From the NCBI GenBank assembly GCA_963821275.1, contig CAWGDF010000001.1, forward strand, positions 1 to 64,000: DNA of 64,000 bases, written 5' to 3'. The notes beneath the pieces were generated by a model, which saw only the letters and a program-made list of their open reading frames with translations, did not search any database and had not been told where the DNA came from. Of this stretch, positions 17,976-27,102 are shown in pieces. Position 1 is the first letter of the stretch; every line of letters starts with the position of its first letter. A program made the translations under genes and the position numbers. Origin of the DNA: JACVRW01 sp963821275 (GTDB lineage: Bacteria > Actinomycetota > Thermoleophilia > Solirubrobacterales > Thermoleophilaceae).

Positions 17976-18431
17976 ATGAACATCAGACTCAAGCTCAGGC
18001 GCCGCCCGGCTGTCGCGGCGGCCGTGGCCGTGGGCGCGCTGACCGTAGCGGTGCCGACGGCGATGGCGCAGACCGTCGACCTACGGTCGCCGGATGCCCG
18101 CGACGCCGCGATACAGGCGGCCACTCCCACCGATCTGCGCTCGCCGGATGCCCGCGACGCCGCGGTCGCGGCGCAGCAGGCGGCCCAGCCGCCTGCGGGT
18201 CCCATCGACCTGCGCTCGCCGGACGCCCGCGACGCCGCGCGCGGGGTCACGACGGGCACGCAGTCGGTTCCCGCGTCGGTTCCCGCGTCCCGCACGGTGA
18301 TCTCGGTGGAGGAGGGTGGCAGCCAGACACTCGCGATCGTGTTCTCGAGCGTCGCGCTGCTGATGGCTTTCCTCGCGGTTGGGTTCGTGGCCGTGTCGCG
18401 GCGAGCGCGGCCGAGGTGGAACGCGCCGTAG
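17976..18431 (+). CDS. secreted/membrane protein with three DLRSPDARDAA repeats
   Basis: A 151-residue protein. It has an N-terminal signal peptide (RRRPAVAAAVAVGALTVAVP, cleavage likely after AMA), then three copies of DLRSPDARDAA spaced by Ala/Gln/Pro-rich linkers (about residues 34-90), a Thr/Ser-rich stretch, and one C-terminal membrane helix (TLAIVFSSVALLMAFLAVGF) followed by basic residues. It would be anchored with the repeats outside. GAAAGAGGG precedes the ATG. The motif recurs in small uncharacterised actinobacterial exported proteins; its function is unknown to me. Confidence 0.8.
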   Translation: MNIRLKLRRRPAVAAAVAVGALTVAVPTAMAQTVDLRSPDARDAAIQAATPTDLRSPDARDAAVAAQQAAQPPAGPIDLRSPDARDAARGVTTGTQSVPASVPASRTVISVEEGGSQTLAIVFSSVALLMAFLAVGFVAVSRRARPRWNAP

Positions 18432-18499
18432 CCCATCCGCACGGCGATGTGAACGAGCGGGCGCCGAGCGATCGGCGCCCGCTACTGCCTGGTACGGCG

Positions 18500-21346
18500 C
18501 TATCGCTCGTGCCCGTTCAGCGCAGTGGGAAGCGCGTCGCGCGAGTCGATCTCGAGCTTCCGGTACGCGTGGGTCAGGTGCGTCTCGACGGTGCGCAGAC
18601 CGACGAAGAGCGCCTGCGCGATCTCGCGATTGGTTCGTCCCTCCGCCGCCATGCGCGCCGTCCGCAGCTCGCTCGCGGTGAGGGCGTCGCGGCCACGGAG
18701 AGCGTCGCGCCTCGGCCTAGCGCCCGCTGCGAGCAGCTCCTCCCGCGCCAGCGTGGTTAGCGCGCCTGCGTCACATCGGTGTGCGAGATTGAGTCCCTCG
18801 CGGAGCGTTTCCATGCTGTCCGACCGGTGGCCGGCACGCCGGAGCGCGGCGCCGAGATCGATCAGCCCGCGGGCGTGCTCCAACGCCGCTCCTGAGCCGG
18901 CCAGCATGGTGACGGCCTCGTGCAGCAGGTCGACGTCGGTACCTCCTGGCTCGACGAGGGCCCGCGCACGCAGCGCGACCCCGAGAGCGCAGGGAGCGCC
19001 GAAGGCGCGCGTCAACCGCAGCTCCTCGTCTGCCAGCCGACAGGCCTCCCCGCTCTCTCCCGCGGCCGAGAGCGCGAGCGCGTGGACAGATCGCCATGGC
19101 CACAGATGTGCAGAGAATGCTCCCGCCTCGAGCTGGGCGGTGGCGGCCCGCATATCGGCGAGGCCCGTATCGGCGTCTCCCAGCGCGAGGCTCAGCCGGC
19201 CGCGGCTCTGACGCAGGAGCAGGAGCGGCAACAGCGCATCCTGGTTGGAGGCGAGGCCGCTGTCCTCGACGGCACTGGCGGCCTCCTCGGGCCGCCCGCG
19301 GTCGAGCAGGATCTCGATCAGGAACAGGAGCGCGTAGACGCCCGCGGCCCAGCGCGCCCTCGGCGCGATGTCGGTCGCCAGGCGCGCATCGGCCTCTGCT
19401 TCGGCCAGCCGTCCGGTGCGGTACGCGAGCAAGGCGCGGAAGCCGAAGCCGAGTGCCGAGCCGACGGTCGAGCCTCGGGAGCGCGCGTCGGCGAGCGCCG
19501 ACTCGAGCACCGGCTCCGCAAGCTCGAACGCGTCGGCCAGGATGAGCGTGCTGGCGGCGTACCAGAACGGGGGCGACTCCACTCCCGCTTCTGCCAGCAG
19601 CCGCCCCTTCCCGAGGGCGCGCTGGGCACAGCCGATCGACTCTGCCGCCGTACCGCCGGGCGAGTCGGGCTCAAGAGCGAGCGCCGACAGCGCAACACGC
19701 TCGCCAAATGTCCGTCCCCTCGGCCGAGCCGCGCGCAGGGCGCGCAGGCGCTCGAACGCTGCAGGGCGCAAGGTAGGATCGAGCCGGCGCGCGCCGATGA
19801 TGTCGGCCTCGAGCTCGAACCGCAGGTTCCGGCTCGCGGGCGCGAGCTCGGCCGCCGCCCGCTCAAGCAGATCGACGGCGTCGGCGACGTGACCGCTGTG
19901 GATGAGCGGGGTGGCGAGCTGCCGCGCGATCTGGGCGCGCTCGCTCGGCCGCGAGCTCAGGCGGAGCGCCGCCCGCAGGTGCTCCGCGCCGGCCGGGTTG
20001 TGAAGCGAAGCCTCGGCGGCTCCAAGCTGGCGCAGAATTGGCACGAGGGCGCGGGCCGGAGGTGGCTCGGCTAGTGCCCGATCGAGATACTGGACCGCGG
20101 ACTCCGGCGCCCCCGCGGCCAGGGCGGTGGTCCCCGCCGAGCTGAGGATGCCGGCCACGGCTGGATCGCCGCGTGGCTCGACGGCGAGCAGGTGGACGGC
20201 GATCTCGATAGTCGGCGCTTCCGCATCGTCGAGGACGCGAGCGGCCCGGCCGTGCCAGCGCACCCTCCGATGGCTCGGGATCTCCTGATAAACCGCGGTC
20301 CGGACGATCGGGTGCACGAACTCCAGCGGTTCGCTCTCCGCAATCAGGTGCTGGCCGGCCAACGCATCGGCGGCCGCCACGGCCTCATCCTCACCGAGGC
20401 CCGCGAGCGCGGCCGCGTCGCCAAGCGAGCACGGCACACCGAACACGGCCACAGCTGACGCCAGGTCGCGCGCGACCGCGGGCAGGCGGGCGAGCCGGGC
20501 GAGGATCGCGCCCGAGATCGCGTCCGAGTGCATCTCCGCAACCGCCGCGATGGGCACTTCGCCCGCCCCCCGCTCGCGAAGCTCCTCGACGACGCACCGC
20601 AGCAGGAAGGGATTGCCCGCGGTCGCAGCATGGCAGGCCGTGCAGAGGTCGGGGTTCGCCCTCGCCCCGAGCGCCGCGCCCACCAGGCTCGCGGTGGCCT
20701 CGCGGCTAAGGGTGGAGGGCCGGAGGACCCGCCCCGCCGCGGCGATCGCCGAGAGCGGCCCCGATAGCGAGCCGGAGTCTCCCGCACGGACCGTCGTCAA
20801 GACCAGCACCGGCAGGCCCTCGACGCGCCGGGCCAGGTATGCGAGCCACCTCATCGACGGCTTGTCGGCCCAGTGGACGTCGTCGACCGCCAGCAGGACG
20901 GGTCGCCTGGCGGCGATGTTTGCGGTCAGCCAGAAGAGGCCGTGCAGCGCCGCGCCGAGCGCGTCGCCCCTCGGCGAAGCTGCCCCTACGTCGCCTGGGC
21001 GGAGGGCAATGCGGGCGAGGCCGGCTGCATCCGCGAGCAGCTTCCGTCGCTCGGCCTTCGAGACTGACGCGAGTTCCGGCTCGAAGAGGCTGCGGACGAC
21101 TCCCCACGGCAGACCGCTCTCGAACTCGCCGGGACGCGCCGTGAGCGTGGTCATGCCGATCCGCCGGGCCTGGGCCCGTGCGGCCGTCAGGAGCGCCGTC
21201 TTGCCGATCCCCGCGGGCCCCGCGAGCATCAGCATGCCGGCCTCGCCCGCTTCGGCGCGACCCAGGTGGCGGGAGATCTCTGCCAACTCCGGCTCACGCT
21301 CAAGCAACAGATCGGATCGGGGGCGGCCCACGGTTGCGATCGGCAC
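18500..21346 (-). CDS. large ATPase-LuxR family transcriptional regulator (948 aa)
   Basis: The N-terminal P-loop ATPase has Walker A (LAGPAGIGKTALLTAAR) and Walker B (PVLLAVDDVHWADKPSMRWL), with a sensor-like ELRERGAGEVPIAAVAEM region. A long helical TPR-like middle (about residues 400-850) follows, then a C-terminal LuxR helix-turn-helix (ELRTARMAAEGRTNREIAQ, LRTVETHLTHAYRKL). It belongs to the AAA-LuxR class usually acting as ATP-dependent activators. A decayed second regulator of the same class lies immediately upstream. No clear target site is visible nearby. Confidence 0.9.
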   Translation of the reverse strand: MPIATVGRPRSDLLLEREPELAEISRHLGRAEAGEAGMLMLAGPAGIGKTALLTAARAQARRIGMTTLTARPGEFESGLPWGVVRSLFEPELASVSKAERRKLLADAAGLARIALRPGDVGAASPRGDALGAALHGLFWLTANIAARRPVLLAVDDVHWADKPSMRWLAYLARRVEGLPVLVLTTVRAGDSGSLSGPLSAIAAAGRVLRPSTLSREATASLVGAALGARANPDLCTACHAATAGNPFLLRCVVEELRERGAGEVPIAAVAEMHSDAISGAILARLARLPAVARDLASAVAVFGVPCSLGDAAALAGLGEDEAVAAADALAGQHLIAESEPLEFVHPIVRTAVYQEIPSHRRVRWHGRAARVLDDAEAPTIEIAVHLLAVEPRGDPAVAGILSSAGTTALAAGAPESAVQYLDRALAEPPPARALVPILRQLGAAEASLHNPAGAEHLRAALRLSSRPSERAQIARQLATPLIHSGHVADAVDLLERAAAELAPASRNLRFELEADIIGARRLDPTLRPAAFERLRALRAARPRGRTFGERVALSALALEPDSPGGTAAESIGCAQRALGKGRLLAEAGVESPPFWYAASTLILADAFELAEPVLESALADARSRGSTVGSALGFGFRALLAYRTGRLAEAEADARLATDIAPRARWAAGVYALLFLIEILLDRGRPEEAASAVEDSGLASNQDALLPLLLLRQSRGRLSLALGDADTGLADMRAATAQLEAGAFSAHLWPWRSVHALALSAAGESGEACRLADEELRLTRAFGAPCALGVALRARALVEPGGTDVDLLHEAVTMLAGSGAALEHARGLIDLGAALRRAGHRSDSMETLREGLNLAHRCDAGALTTLAREELLAAGARPRRDALRGRDALTASELRTARMAAEGRTNREIAQALFVGLRTVETHLTHAYRKLEIDSRDALPTALNGHER

Positions 21347-21351
21347 CTCAG

Positions 21352-21782
21352 CTGCTCCGATCCACCGCGGGCAACCACGAGGGCGTCGATGCCGACCGGA
21401 ATCGACTCCAGCCCCCCGCGCGGCTCGAACCGCAGCATCGAGACGTCAAGCGCCCGCCGCCGCGGCTCCGGCGGTGCGGCAAAGGCCTCGCGCGGGACGG
21501 GCTCGAGCAGGTTGCCGAGGGCGCACAGCGCAGGCTTCGGCTCCGCCTCCGCGGACCGGCAGAAAAGCACGCGGAATCCACGCTCCCGGGCCGGCGCGCG
21601 ACCGCACGCCAGGCCATCGGCTTGCCGATCCCGGCCTCGCCCTCGAAGCCCGGCACGCTGAAGCGCTCGCCCGCCGCCTCTAGGAAACTGTCGGCGAGAG
21701 CGAACGCAGACTCGCGACCGAACACCACGGTCGCTGGGAGAGTCCGGCCCAGCTCAGACGCGCGGCCCGACCAACGACTTGC
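21352..21782 (-). pseudogene. remnant of an ATPase-LuxR regulator N-terminus
   Basis: Two frames together give the start of an AAA-LuxR protein: VVFGRESAFALADSFLEAAG, then EGEAGIGKPMAWRAV (a Walker A in which the Thr after Lys is replaced by Pro-Met). After a frameshift come VLFCRSAEAEPKPALCALGN-like sequence, LLEPVPREAF, RRRALDVSMLRFEPRG. Nothing of the rest of the gene follows; the intact regulator begins within a few bases. It may be the stump of a tandem duplicate replaced by its neighbour. The stretch 21783-22142 holds no gene I can support. Confidence 0.65.
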
Positions 21783-22142
21783 CTGAGTGCGGCTCACATC
21801 CCAGCCGCGCCGGGCCAGCGCTCTCGCCTGCATCGCCTCCTTCAAGCAACCGCCACCAGATCGTGACGACGGCCGCGAGTCCGTCAGTTCCCTATGACAA
21901 TAACCCGGATCGGCCACGGGTGGGTACCCCAATTCGGGTACAAGCCCGACCGCCAGGACGGCGCTCCACCCACGCGCTCCGCCAGACTCCTCGCGAGCGC
22001 AACGACGAACGCCCGGTCGTCGTTGTTCGCAGATCGGGGGAGGGCGGCGCGCGGCCGCAGCCGTGTTGGCCGGTCAGCCCGCGCGGTTCTTGGCCGCCAC
22101 ACGGATTGCGGCCTTCCCTGGCTCTTGGCTAGCAGCCGGCTG

Positions 22143-22324
22143 TCAGGCAACAGGTTCACGTCGCGTTCGTGGTTCATCGCCGCGCCGCCCAGGGACGAAG
22201 CGGGTGAGGGCGTAGAGCACCGCGAGGAGGATCAACACCGCAACTGCGGCGATGAGGACCCACTGCCCAACGGACGCCTTGTCGTCGCCGGGATCGAGTA
22301 GGCGAGCAGGGAGAGGGAGTTCAT
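22143..22324 (-). pseudogene. possible small single-helix membrane protein, frame disturbed
   Basis: An ATG overlapping the previous stop (GGATGA) begins MNSLSLLAYSIP. One frame over, the sequence reads DDKASVGQWVLIAAVAVLIL and LAVLYALTRFVPGRRG, a convincing membrane helix with a basic end. A single frameshift near 22275 would join them into a ~60-residue protein. Only the helix is clear; function and integrity are not. Confidence 0.35.
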
Positions 22325-22422
22325 CCTTCCTCCTGCATCCGGGCCAGCGCCTTCTCCGCCCTCTCCTCGAGCACGTTCTGGCGTAGCTCCGTCCAGCTGC
22401 GCCCTTGCAGGTTCGACAGGCC
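22321..22422 (-). CDS. 34-residue peptide between two small genes
   Basis: The ATG overlaps the stop of the upstream gene (TGATG) and its own stop overlaps the next ATG (ATGA). The sequence MGLSNLQGRSWTELRQNVLE onward to ALARMQEEG is a charged amphipathic helix. The double overlap suggests translational coupling, but no family is recognised. Confidence 0.4.
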   Translation of the reverse strand, partial: GLSNLQGRSWTELRQNVLEERAEKALARMQEEG

Positions 22423-22424
22423 CA

Positions 22425-22826
22425 TCAGGCCTCGCTCTCGTAGTAGGTGACGCTGGTGACGGTGTAGTCGGTCGTATAGACCGCCCAGCCGCCGTACCAG
22501 TAGATGACGTCGTGGCCGAAGTCGGTGGACTGCTCCTCCGACCAGTCGGCGGCACCCATGATCTCGACGACCTCCGCGTAGGACGCCCCGATCTTCACCT
22601 GCTTGATCTTCGCCTCGATCCGCCGGGCGTTGCGCTCCGCCGGCGTGACCGTCGCGGCGGGCTTCGGCTCGGCCTTCCTGGGCTCGGGCTTCTCGGCTTC
22701 CTTGATGATGCGGCCGCCCATCCCGGTGTCGAGGGGAGCGTTGCTGTTGCTCTCGGAAACCAGGTAGCCGACGCTGCCGGCGATTGCGATAAGGGCTGTT
22801 CCGCCCGCTGCGATGTAGCGCTTCAT
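22425..22826 (-). CDS. exported protein with BamE/SmpA-like domain (133 aa)
   Basis: The N-terminus MKRYIAAGGTALIAIAGSVG is a signal anchor, followed by a Lys/Pro/Glu-rich linker (residues 35-70). The C-terminal 60 residues run QVKIGASYAEVVEIMGAADW, then DFGHDVIYWYGGWAVYTTDY, matching the 'i..Gmt..eV..llG.P......g...w.Y' pattern of the BamE/SmpA fold. In Gram-positive bacteria this domain occurs in uncharacterised lipoproteins and exported proteins. The ATG at 22826 is preceded by AGAAAGAAC. Confidence 0.65.
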   Translation of the reverse strand: MKRYIAAGGTALIAIAGSVGYLVSESNSNAPLDTGMGGRIIKEAEKPEPRKAEPKPAATVTPAERNARRIEAKIKQVKIGASYAEVVEIMGAADWSEEQSTDFGHDVIYWYGGWAVYTTDYTVTSVTYYESEA

Positions 22827-22909
22827 GTTCTTTCTCTTCTGTTGTTGGTCCAGCCGGTCGACTGGCGGCAACGACCAGGTTTCCCTGGTCGCTCCCGTCA
22901 ATCAGCTGA

Positions 22910-23176
22910 CTACGGAGTGACGTGGGAAGACTCGACCGGCAAGAAGCCGTGGGTGGCCTTCCACCCGTTGTTGATCGTGCCGTTGTCACCGGCGCGGGCA
23001 GCCGCACCGTCGCTCCACTGGCCCCAGTTGCCGAGACCGTCGTTCGTGAAGTACGTCTGGATGTTGCTGGCCCGCTCGGTGCCGAAGCCACCGGGGTTGG
23101 CCGGCTGGCTCGCCATCGAGGCGGCCGGGGCTGCGAGTGCCACGAGCGCGGCGCCGGTGATGATGAACTTCTTCAT
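22910..23176 (-). CDS. small secreted protein (88 aa)
   Basis: A signal peptide (MKKFIITGAALVALAAPAAS, cleavage likely after SMAS or ASMA) is followed by a ~65-residue mature domain with many Gly, Asn and aromatic residues (NPGGFGTERASNIQTYFTND, GNWGQWSDGAAARAGDNGTI). AAGGAGACACG precedes the ATG. It is divergent from the TetR gene and a pair of overlapping inverted repeats lies between them. I do not recognise the family. Confidence 0.7.
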   Translation of the reverse strand: MKKFIITGAALVALAAPAASMASQPANPGGFGTERASNIQTYFTNDGLGNWGQWSDGAAARAGDNGTINNGWKATHGFLPVESSHVTP

Positions 23177-23192
23177 GCGTGTCTCCTTGTGA

Positions 23193-23255
23193 AGAGCGAC
23201 GTTGTTGACGAGATGCTAACATCGCTCTTGACGGACCGCCAACAACATTTAGACT
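23193..23255. promoter_or_regulatory. nested inverted repeats and promoter before the TetR gene
   Basis: AAGAGCGA (23192-23199) pairs with TCGCTCTT (23222-23229), and GTTGTTG (23201-23207) with CAACAAC (23240-23246). A sigma70-like promoter TTGACG (23228) - 16 bp - TAGACT (23250) overlaps both right arms and would start transcription almost at the TetR ATG (23262), giving a leaderless message. This layout fits TetR autorepression and control of the divergent secreted-protein gene. Confidence 0.5.
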
Positions 23256-23261
23256 GGTTTT

Positions 23262-23885
23262 ATGAACACGACGCCGAAGTACAGCCGCCTCGACCCCGGG
23301 CAGCGGCGCGAACAGATCCTCGACGCGGCCAACGCGCTGTTCGCCGAGCGCGGCTACGACGAGGTCTCGGTCGAGGACATCGCCAGCTCCGCCGGCGTCA
23401 CCAGGGGGCTCGTGCACCACTACTTCGGCGGTCGCAAAGAGGTCTACATCGCGCTGCTCAAACGGCTCGGCGCCGTGCGCGAGGAACAACTACCGCCGCC
23501 CACCGGCCGCAGCGCCCGCGCCCGTCTGGCCGACAGCGTGTCGCGCTGGCTCGACTGGACCGAAGCCAACCGCACGATCTGGCTCGCCACGCTCGGGCGC
23601 GGCGACGACATCGCCGACCCCGACATCAGGGCCGTCGTCCTCGACCTCGTCCGCCGCGCCGTCGCCCTCGTCGCGCAGCATCACGCCGACATCGCCGACG
23701 ACACGCCGCGGCTGCGCTACGCGCTCGAATGCTGGACCGGACTCAACCGCGCCGCCACCCGCCGCTGGCTCCACCGCGAAGCCAGCCGCGAGCAGACGCA
23801 CGAACTGATCGCCTCAACCCTCGAACACATCCTCCGCACCTTCGGCGCCCCACCCAAACCAAACCGGCGCGCATCTCCTCCTTGA
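23262..23885 (+). CDS. TetR-family transcriptional regulator (207 aa)
   Basis: The N-terminal helix-turn-helix is typical of the family: RREQILDAANALFAERGYDE, VSVEDIASSAGVTRGLVHHY, FGGRKEVYIALLKRLG. The C-terminal ligand/dimer domain is all helical and contains a Trp-rich stretch (SRWLDWTEANRTIWLATLGR). It probably represses its own promoter and that of the divergent 88-residue secreted protein. The ligand is unknown. Confidence 0.88.
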   Translation: MNTTPKYSRLDPGQRREQILDAANALFAERGYDEVSVEDIASSAGVTRGLVHHYFGGRKEVYIALLKRLGAVREEQLPPPTGRSARARLADSVSRWLDWTEANRTIWLATLGRGDDIADPDIRAVVLDLVRRAVALVAQHHADIADDTPRLRYALECWTGLNRAATRRWLHREASREQTHELIASTLEHILRTFGAPPKPNRRASPP

Positions 23886-23998
23886 CAGGAGGACTAGCGA
23901 GTTCCATGCGACGGCTTTGCGCGCTGCTGCTTTCGGGCGACAAACGAGGAATCCGCCCGTCCTGGTCGGATAGCGGGAGGCCCGCCACCCACGAGACG

Positions 23999-24345
23999 GA
24001 TAGGTCCCCGAGCCCTCCTGCGGCCTTCCCCGGCGTCGGTTGCCGGAGCCGGCGGCAGGGGATGCGTGATTCAGGGGCCTCGGACCCGGCTTTCGTGGAC
24101 CACCCCATTCCCTGCTCAGCGCGACATCGGCGCGGATGTCCAGTCGGCGGCCCGATATGTCCCTCCGGTGGCGGCTTGAACCGCCGCTACGGCTCCTCAC
24201 GCGCCGGGGGAGCGACGGTCACCGCTGGTTCTTCACAGATGGAGGAGCGACCGGGGAGCGGATCGCCCGTCAGCAGACGCCCGGATTTCGTCCAGGCAGG
24301 CGTCTGGGCGCACCTACCGCAGACGCCCCCGTTTGCGCAGGTCGA
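23999..24345 (+). repeat. dispersed repeat family, long copy R1
   Basis: About 345 bases share clear blocks with copies at 42170 and 49738: GCGTGATTCAGGGGCCTCGG, CGCGACATCGGCGCGGATGT, CAGTCGGCGGCCCGATATGT and, further right, CACAGATGGAGGAGCGACCG with GGGGAGCGGATC. No open frame is conserved among copies, so it behaves as a non-coding (MITE-like) element. It lies between the TetR gene and the SpoIIE gene. Confidence 0.65.
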
Positions 24346-24469
24346 ACCCACGACTGACGGAGTCGCGACCTTTAGAGTCTGGGTTCTGGGCTCGCGCAGT
24401 CGAGGAGAGTGGGGGCGCCGGCGCACGGTGAGCGTCGATTCGAGCCCTGCCCGGGCGCACGTGGCGGCC

Positions 24470-26983
24470 ATGTACACCCGGCTGTCGCATGGAACGTCGG
24501 TCCTGGCGGCCGGCGCCGTGCTCTTTGCGGCCATCACCGGACTGCGCTTCTGGGTCGACCCGGACGTCGACGGGGTCACCTTGCTCTACGTGCTGCCGAT
24601 CGCCCTGGTGGCGGTCCGCTTCGGATGGGCGGCCGGACTGGCGGCAGCGGCGGTGGCGCTTGCCCTGTATGTGCTCTGGGTGCAGGTGGAGAACGTGCCC
24701 GCGGGGGCGTGGCAGTACTGCGTCCGCGGCTTTGTCTTCGGCCTGCTCGGCATCGCGCTTGGCGCATACTCCACGCGCCTGCAGCGGGCGCGCCAGGAAG
24801 AGGGCCGCCTCCTGAGGCGAGCATCCGACGCCCTCCAGCGAGAGCAGGTCCTCCGAGAGGAGCTTCACGCCATGCTCGCGCTGCACGGCGAGGCAGAGAG
24901 CGCATCCGGGATGGGCTCGTGGGCTTGGGACTTCGAATCCGACTCGATGCGCTGGTCGGACGGTCTCTACCGGCTGTTCGGCCTAGAGCCCGGCGCCGTC
25001 GAGCCCTCCTTCGAGGAATTCGCGAAGCTCGTTCACCCCGACGACGTCGCGCGGGTGAGGGAGAGCGGTCGACGCGCGCTCGAGGATCGTGAGGCTACGA
25101 GGGATGAGTTCCGAATAGTCCGGCCGACCGGCGAGGAGCGGGTCCTGCTGGGCATAGGGAAACCCGTCGTGGGGGACAACGGCACGACGGTTTCGATCCT
25201 CGGGACCATGCAGGACGTCACCGCGCGCACGGTCGTCGAGCAGGAGCTCCGTGCCAGCGAGGCTCGCTACCGGGCAATGATGGAGCACGCCCCCGAGGCG
25301 ATCGTCGTCCTCGATCTCGACCGGGGCTGCTTTTCCCAGGCCAACGAGAACGCGGCTCGGTTGTTCAAGCTCTCTCGCGAGGAGCTGCTGCGTGCCGGGC
25401 CGGTCGAGCTGAGCCCGCCCGCTCAACCGGACGGGCGCAGCTCCGCCGAAGCCGCCAGGGCGTACGTCGAGGAGGCCGTCGCCGGCGCGACACCAACCTT
25501 CGAGTGGGTTCACCGCGCTTCCGACGGGACGGACGTGCCCTGCGAGGTGCGGCTCGTGCGCTTGCCGGACAAGGAGCGCGTTCTCGTGCGCGGCAGCGTC
25601 ACCGACATCACTGCACGCAAGGCGATGCAGGAACAGCTGGCGCGGGCGGAGGCAGAGCGGCACCTGGCGGCACGGGCTCATGACCTTCATCGCGTTACCG
25701 AAGCAGCGCTGGCGCACCTGACCCTGGACGAGCTCCTGCCGGAGCTGGTCGCAAGGCTGCGGGACCTCCTCGACGTGGACAACGCCGCGGTCCTGCTCGC
25801 TGACGAGCGCGGTGACCTGACGGTTAAGGCTGCGCACGGGATCGAACAGGCGGTGATCGGCATGCAGCTCCCGGCAGGGCGCGGCTTCGCGGGACGCGTC
25901 GCCTCCGCAGGGAAGCCGATCGCCCTCTACGGGGACGAGCCCCGACAGACGGTCATCAACCCGGTTCTCGAGGAGGTCCGCGCATTGCTCGGATTGCCGC
26001 TCATCGTCGACGACCGCGTCGTCGGGGTGCTGCATGTCGGCTCGCTGGGCGAGCGGCGGTTCACCGAGGATGAAGTCGCCCTTCTGCAACTGGCCGCCGA
26101 CCGAGCGGCTCTCGGCATGGAGCACGCGCGGATCTACGAACGTGAACGGGCGACGGCCGAGACCCTGCAGCGCAGCCTGCTGCCAGAGCATCTGCCCGAT
26201 CCGCCAGGGCTGGAGCTTGCCGCGAGCTACCAGGCGGCGGGCGAGGGCTGGGAGGTGGGCGGCGACTTCTACGACGCTTTCGCGATCGACGATGCCCACT
26301 GGCTCATCGTCGTCGGCGACGCCTGCGGAAAGGGACCGGACGCCGCCGCGCTGACAGCACTCGCCCGCTACACGCTGCGCGCCGAGGCCAGGCACGACCC
26401 CAGCCCGGCGGCGCTCTTGAGGCGACTCAACCACGCCATCCTTCAGCAGCGAGCCGACCTTCGCTTCTGCACCGTGACCTGCGCGCTGATCGAGCTCGCT
26501 GGGGCCGACACCCGGCTGACGGTGACGGCGGGCGGGCATCCGCGTCCGCTTGTACTGCGCCGAAGCGGCGAGGTCGACGCGATTGGCCGGGCCGGCAACC
26601 TCATCGGGGCCTTCGCGGATGTCGAGCTCTCCGAGGCCACCACCCTGCTCAACGCGGGCGACACAGTCGTCTTCTACACCGATGGACTCGTCGAAGCGCA
26701 CGCCCCACACCGCATCATCGAGGAGCCCGAGCTCGAGGCAATCCTCGCCGGCTGTGAGGGCCTCAGCCCCTCGGCACTGATCCAACGGCTCCGCGACGCC
26801 GCCACCGAGCACGGCACCACTCCGCCCCGGGACGACCTCGTAATCCTCGCGCTGCGTCGCGTCTCAGGCGGCGCACAGCACCGGCGCGAAGCACAGCGCG
26901 CGCGATCGCCAAACGCGCCGAACCCGCGTTATCTCGGGGGCAAGCCGGGCACCGTCACCAGACCGATCTCCCCCCGAACCTGA
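24470..26983 (+). CDS. membrane PAS-PAS-GAF-SpoIIE protein phosphatase (837 aa)
   Basis: The N-terminus has three or four membrane helices (residues ~8-105) and a coiled-coil linker. Two PAS domains follow: SWAWDFESDSMRWSDGLYRL, FGLEPGAVEPSFEEF, LVHPDDVARV; then RAMMEHAPEAIVVLDLDRGC. Next come a GAF domain (LDELLPELVARLRDLLDVDN, AAVLLADERGDLTVKAAHG) and a PPM/SpoIIE phosphatase domain (LQRSLLPEHLPDPPGLELAA, WEVGGDFYDAF, VVGDACGKGPDAA, YTDGLVEAH) with its metal-binding Asp residues. Such RsbU-like phosphatases dephosphorylate STAS anti-anti-sigma factors. The ATG at 24470 is chosen; GTG 24428 would add 14 residues. STAS and HATPase partners exist at 36-37 kb. Confidence 0.9.
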   Translation: MYTRLSHGTSVLAAGAVLFAAITGLRFWVDPDVDGVTLLYVLPIALVAVRFGWAAGLAAAAVALALYVLWVQVENVPAGAWQYCVRGFVFGLLGIALGAYSTRLQRARQEEGRLLRRASDALQREQVLREELHAMLALHGEAESASGMGSWAWDFESDSMRWSDGLYRLFGLEPGAVEPSFEEFAKLVHPDDVARVRESGRRALEDREATRDEFRIVRPTGEERVLLGIGKPVVGDNGTTVSILGTMQDVTARTVVEQELRASEARYRAMMEHAPEAIVVLDLDRGCFSQANENAARLFKLSREELLRAGPVELSPPAQPDGRSSAEAARAYVEEAVAGATPTFEWVHRASDGTDVPCEVRLVRLPDKERVLVRGSVTDITARKAMQEQLARAEAERHLAARAHDLHRVTEAALAHLTLDELLPELVARLRDLLDVDNAAVLLADERGDLTVKAAHGIEQAVIGMQLPAGRGFAGRVASAGKPIALYGDEPRQTVINPVLEEVRALLGLPLIVDDRVVGVLHVGSLGERRFTEDEVALLQLAADRAALGMEHARIYERERATAETLQRSLLPEHLPDPPGLELAASYQAAGEGWEVGGDFYDAFAIDDAHWLIVVGDACGKGPDAAALTALARYTLRAEARHDPSPAALLRRLNHAILQQRADLRFCTVTCALIELAGADTRLTVTAGGHPRPLVLRRSGEVDAIGRAGNLIGAFADVELSEATTLLNAGDTVVFYTDGLVEAHAPHRIIEEPELEAILAGCEGLSPSALIQRLRDAATEHGTTPPRDDLVILALRRVSGGAQHRREAQRARSPNAPNPRYLGGKPGTVTRPISPRT

Positions 26984-27102
26984 AGGAGCACCCTCGGATG
27001 ATCACGAGCGCTTCTCATCCGCAGCACGAGCGGCCCCTGACGTAGGCCCCGTACATCGGTCCGAGACACAGGACGACATCGCGGTTCGCGTACCGTCCCA
27101 CC

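Noticed and set aside
22922..24469. Long plus-strand open frame running into the SpoIIE gene from 22922
   Set aside because: It is antisense to the small secreted-protein gene and out of frame with the TetR gene, lacks any family similarity before ~24470, and includes the non-coding repeat R1. It is open only because of high GC content.
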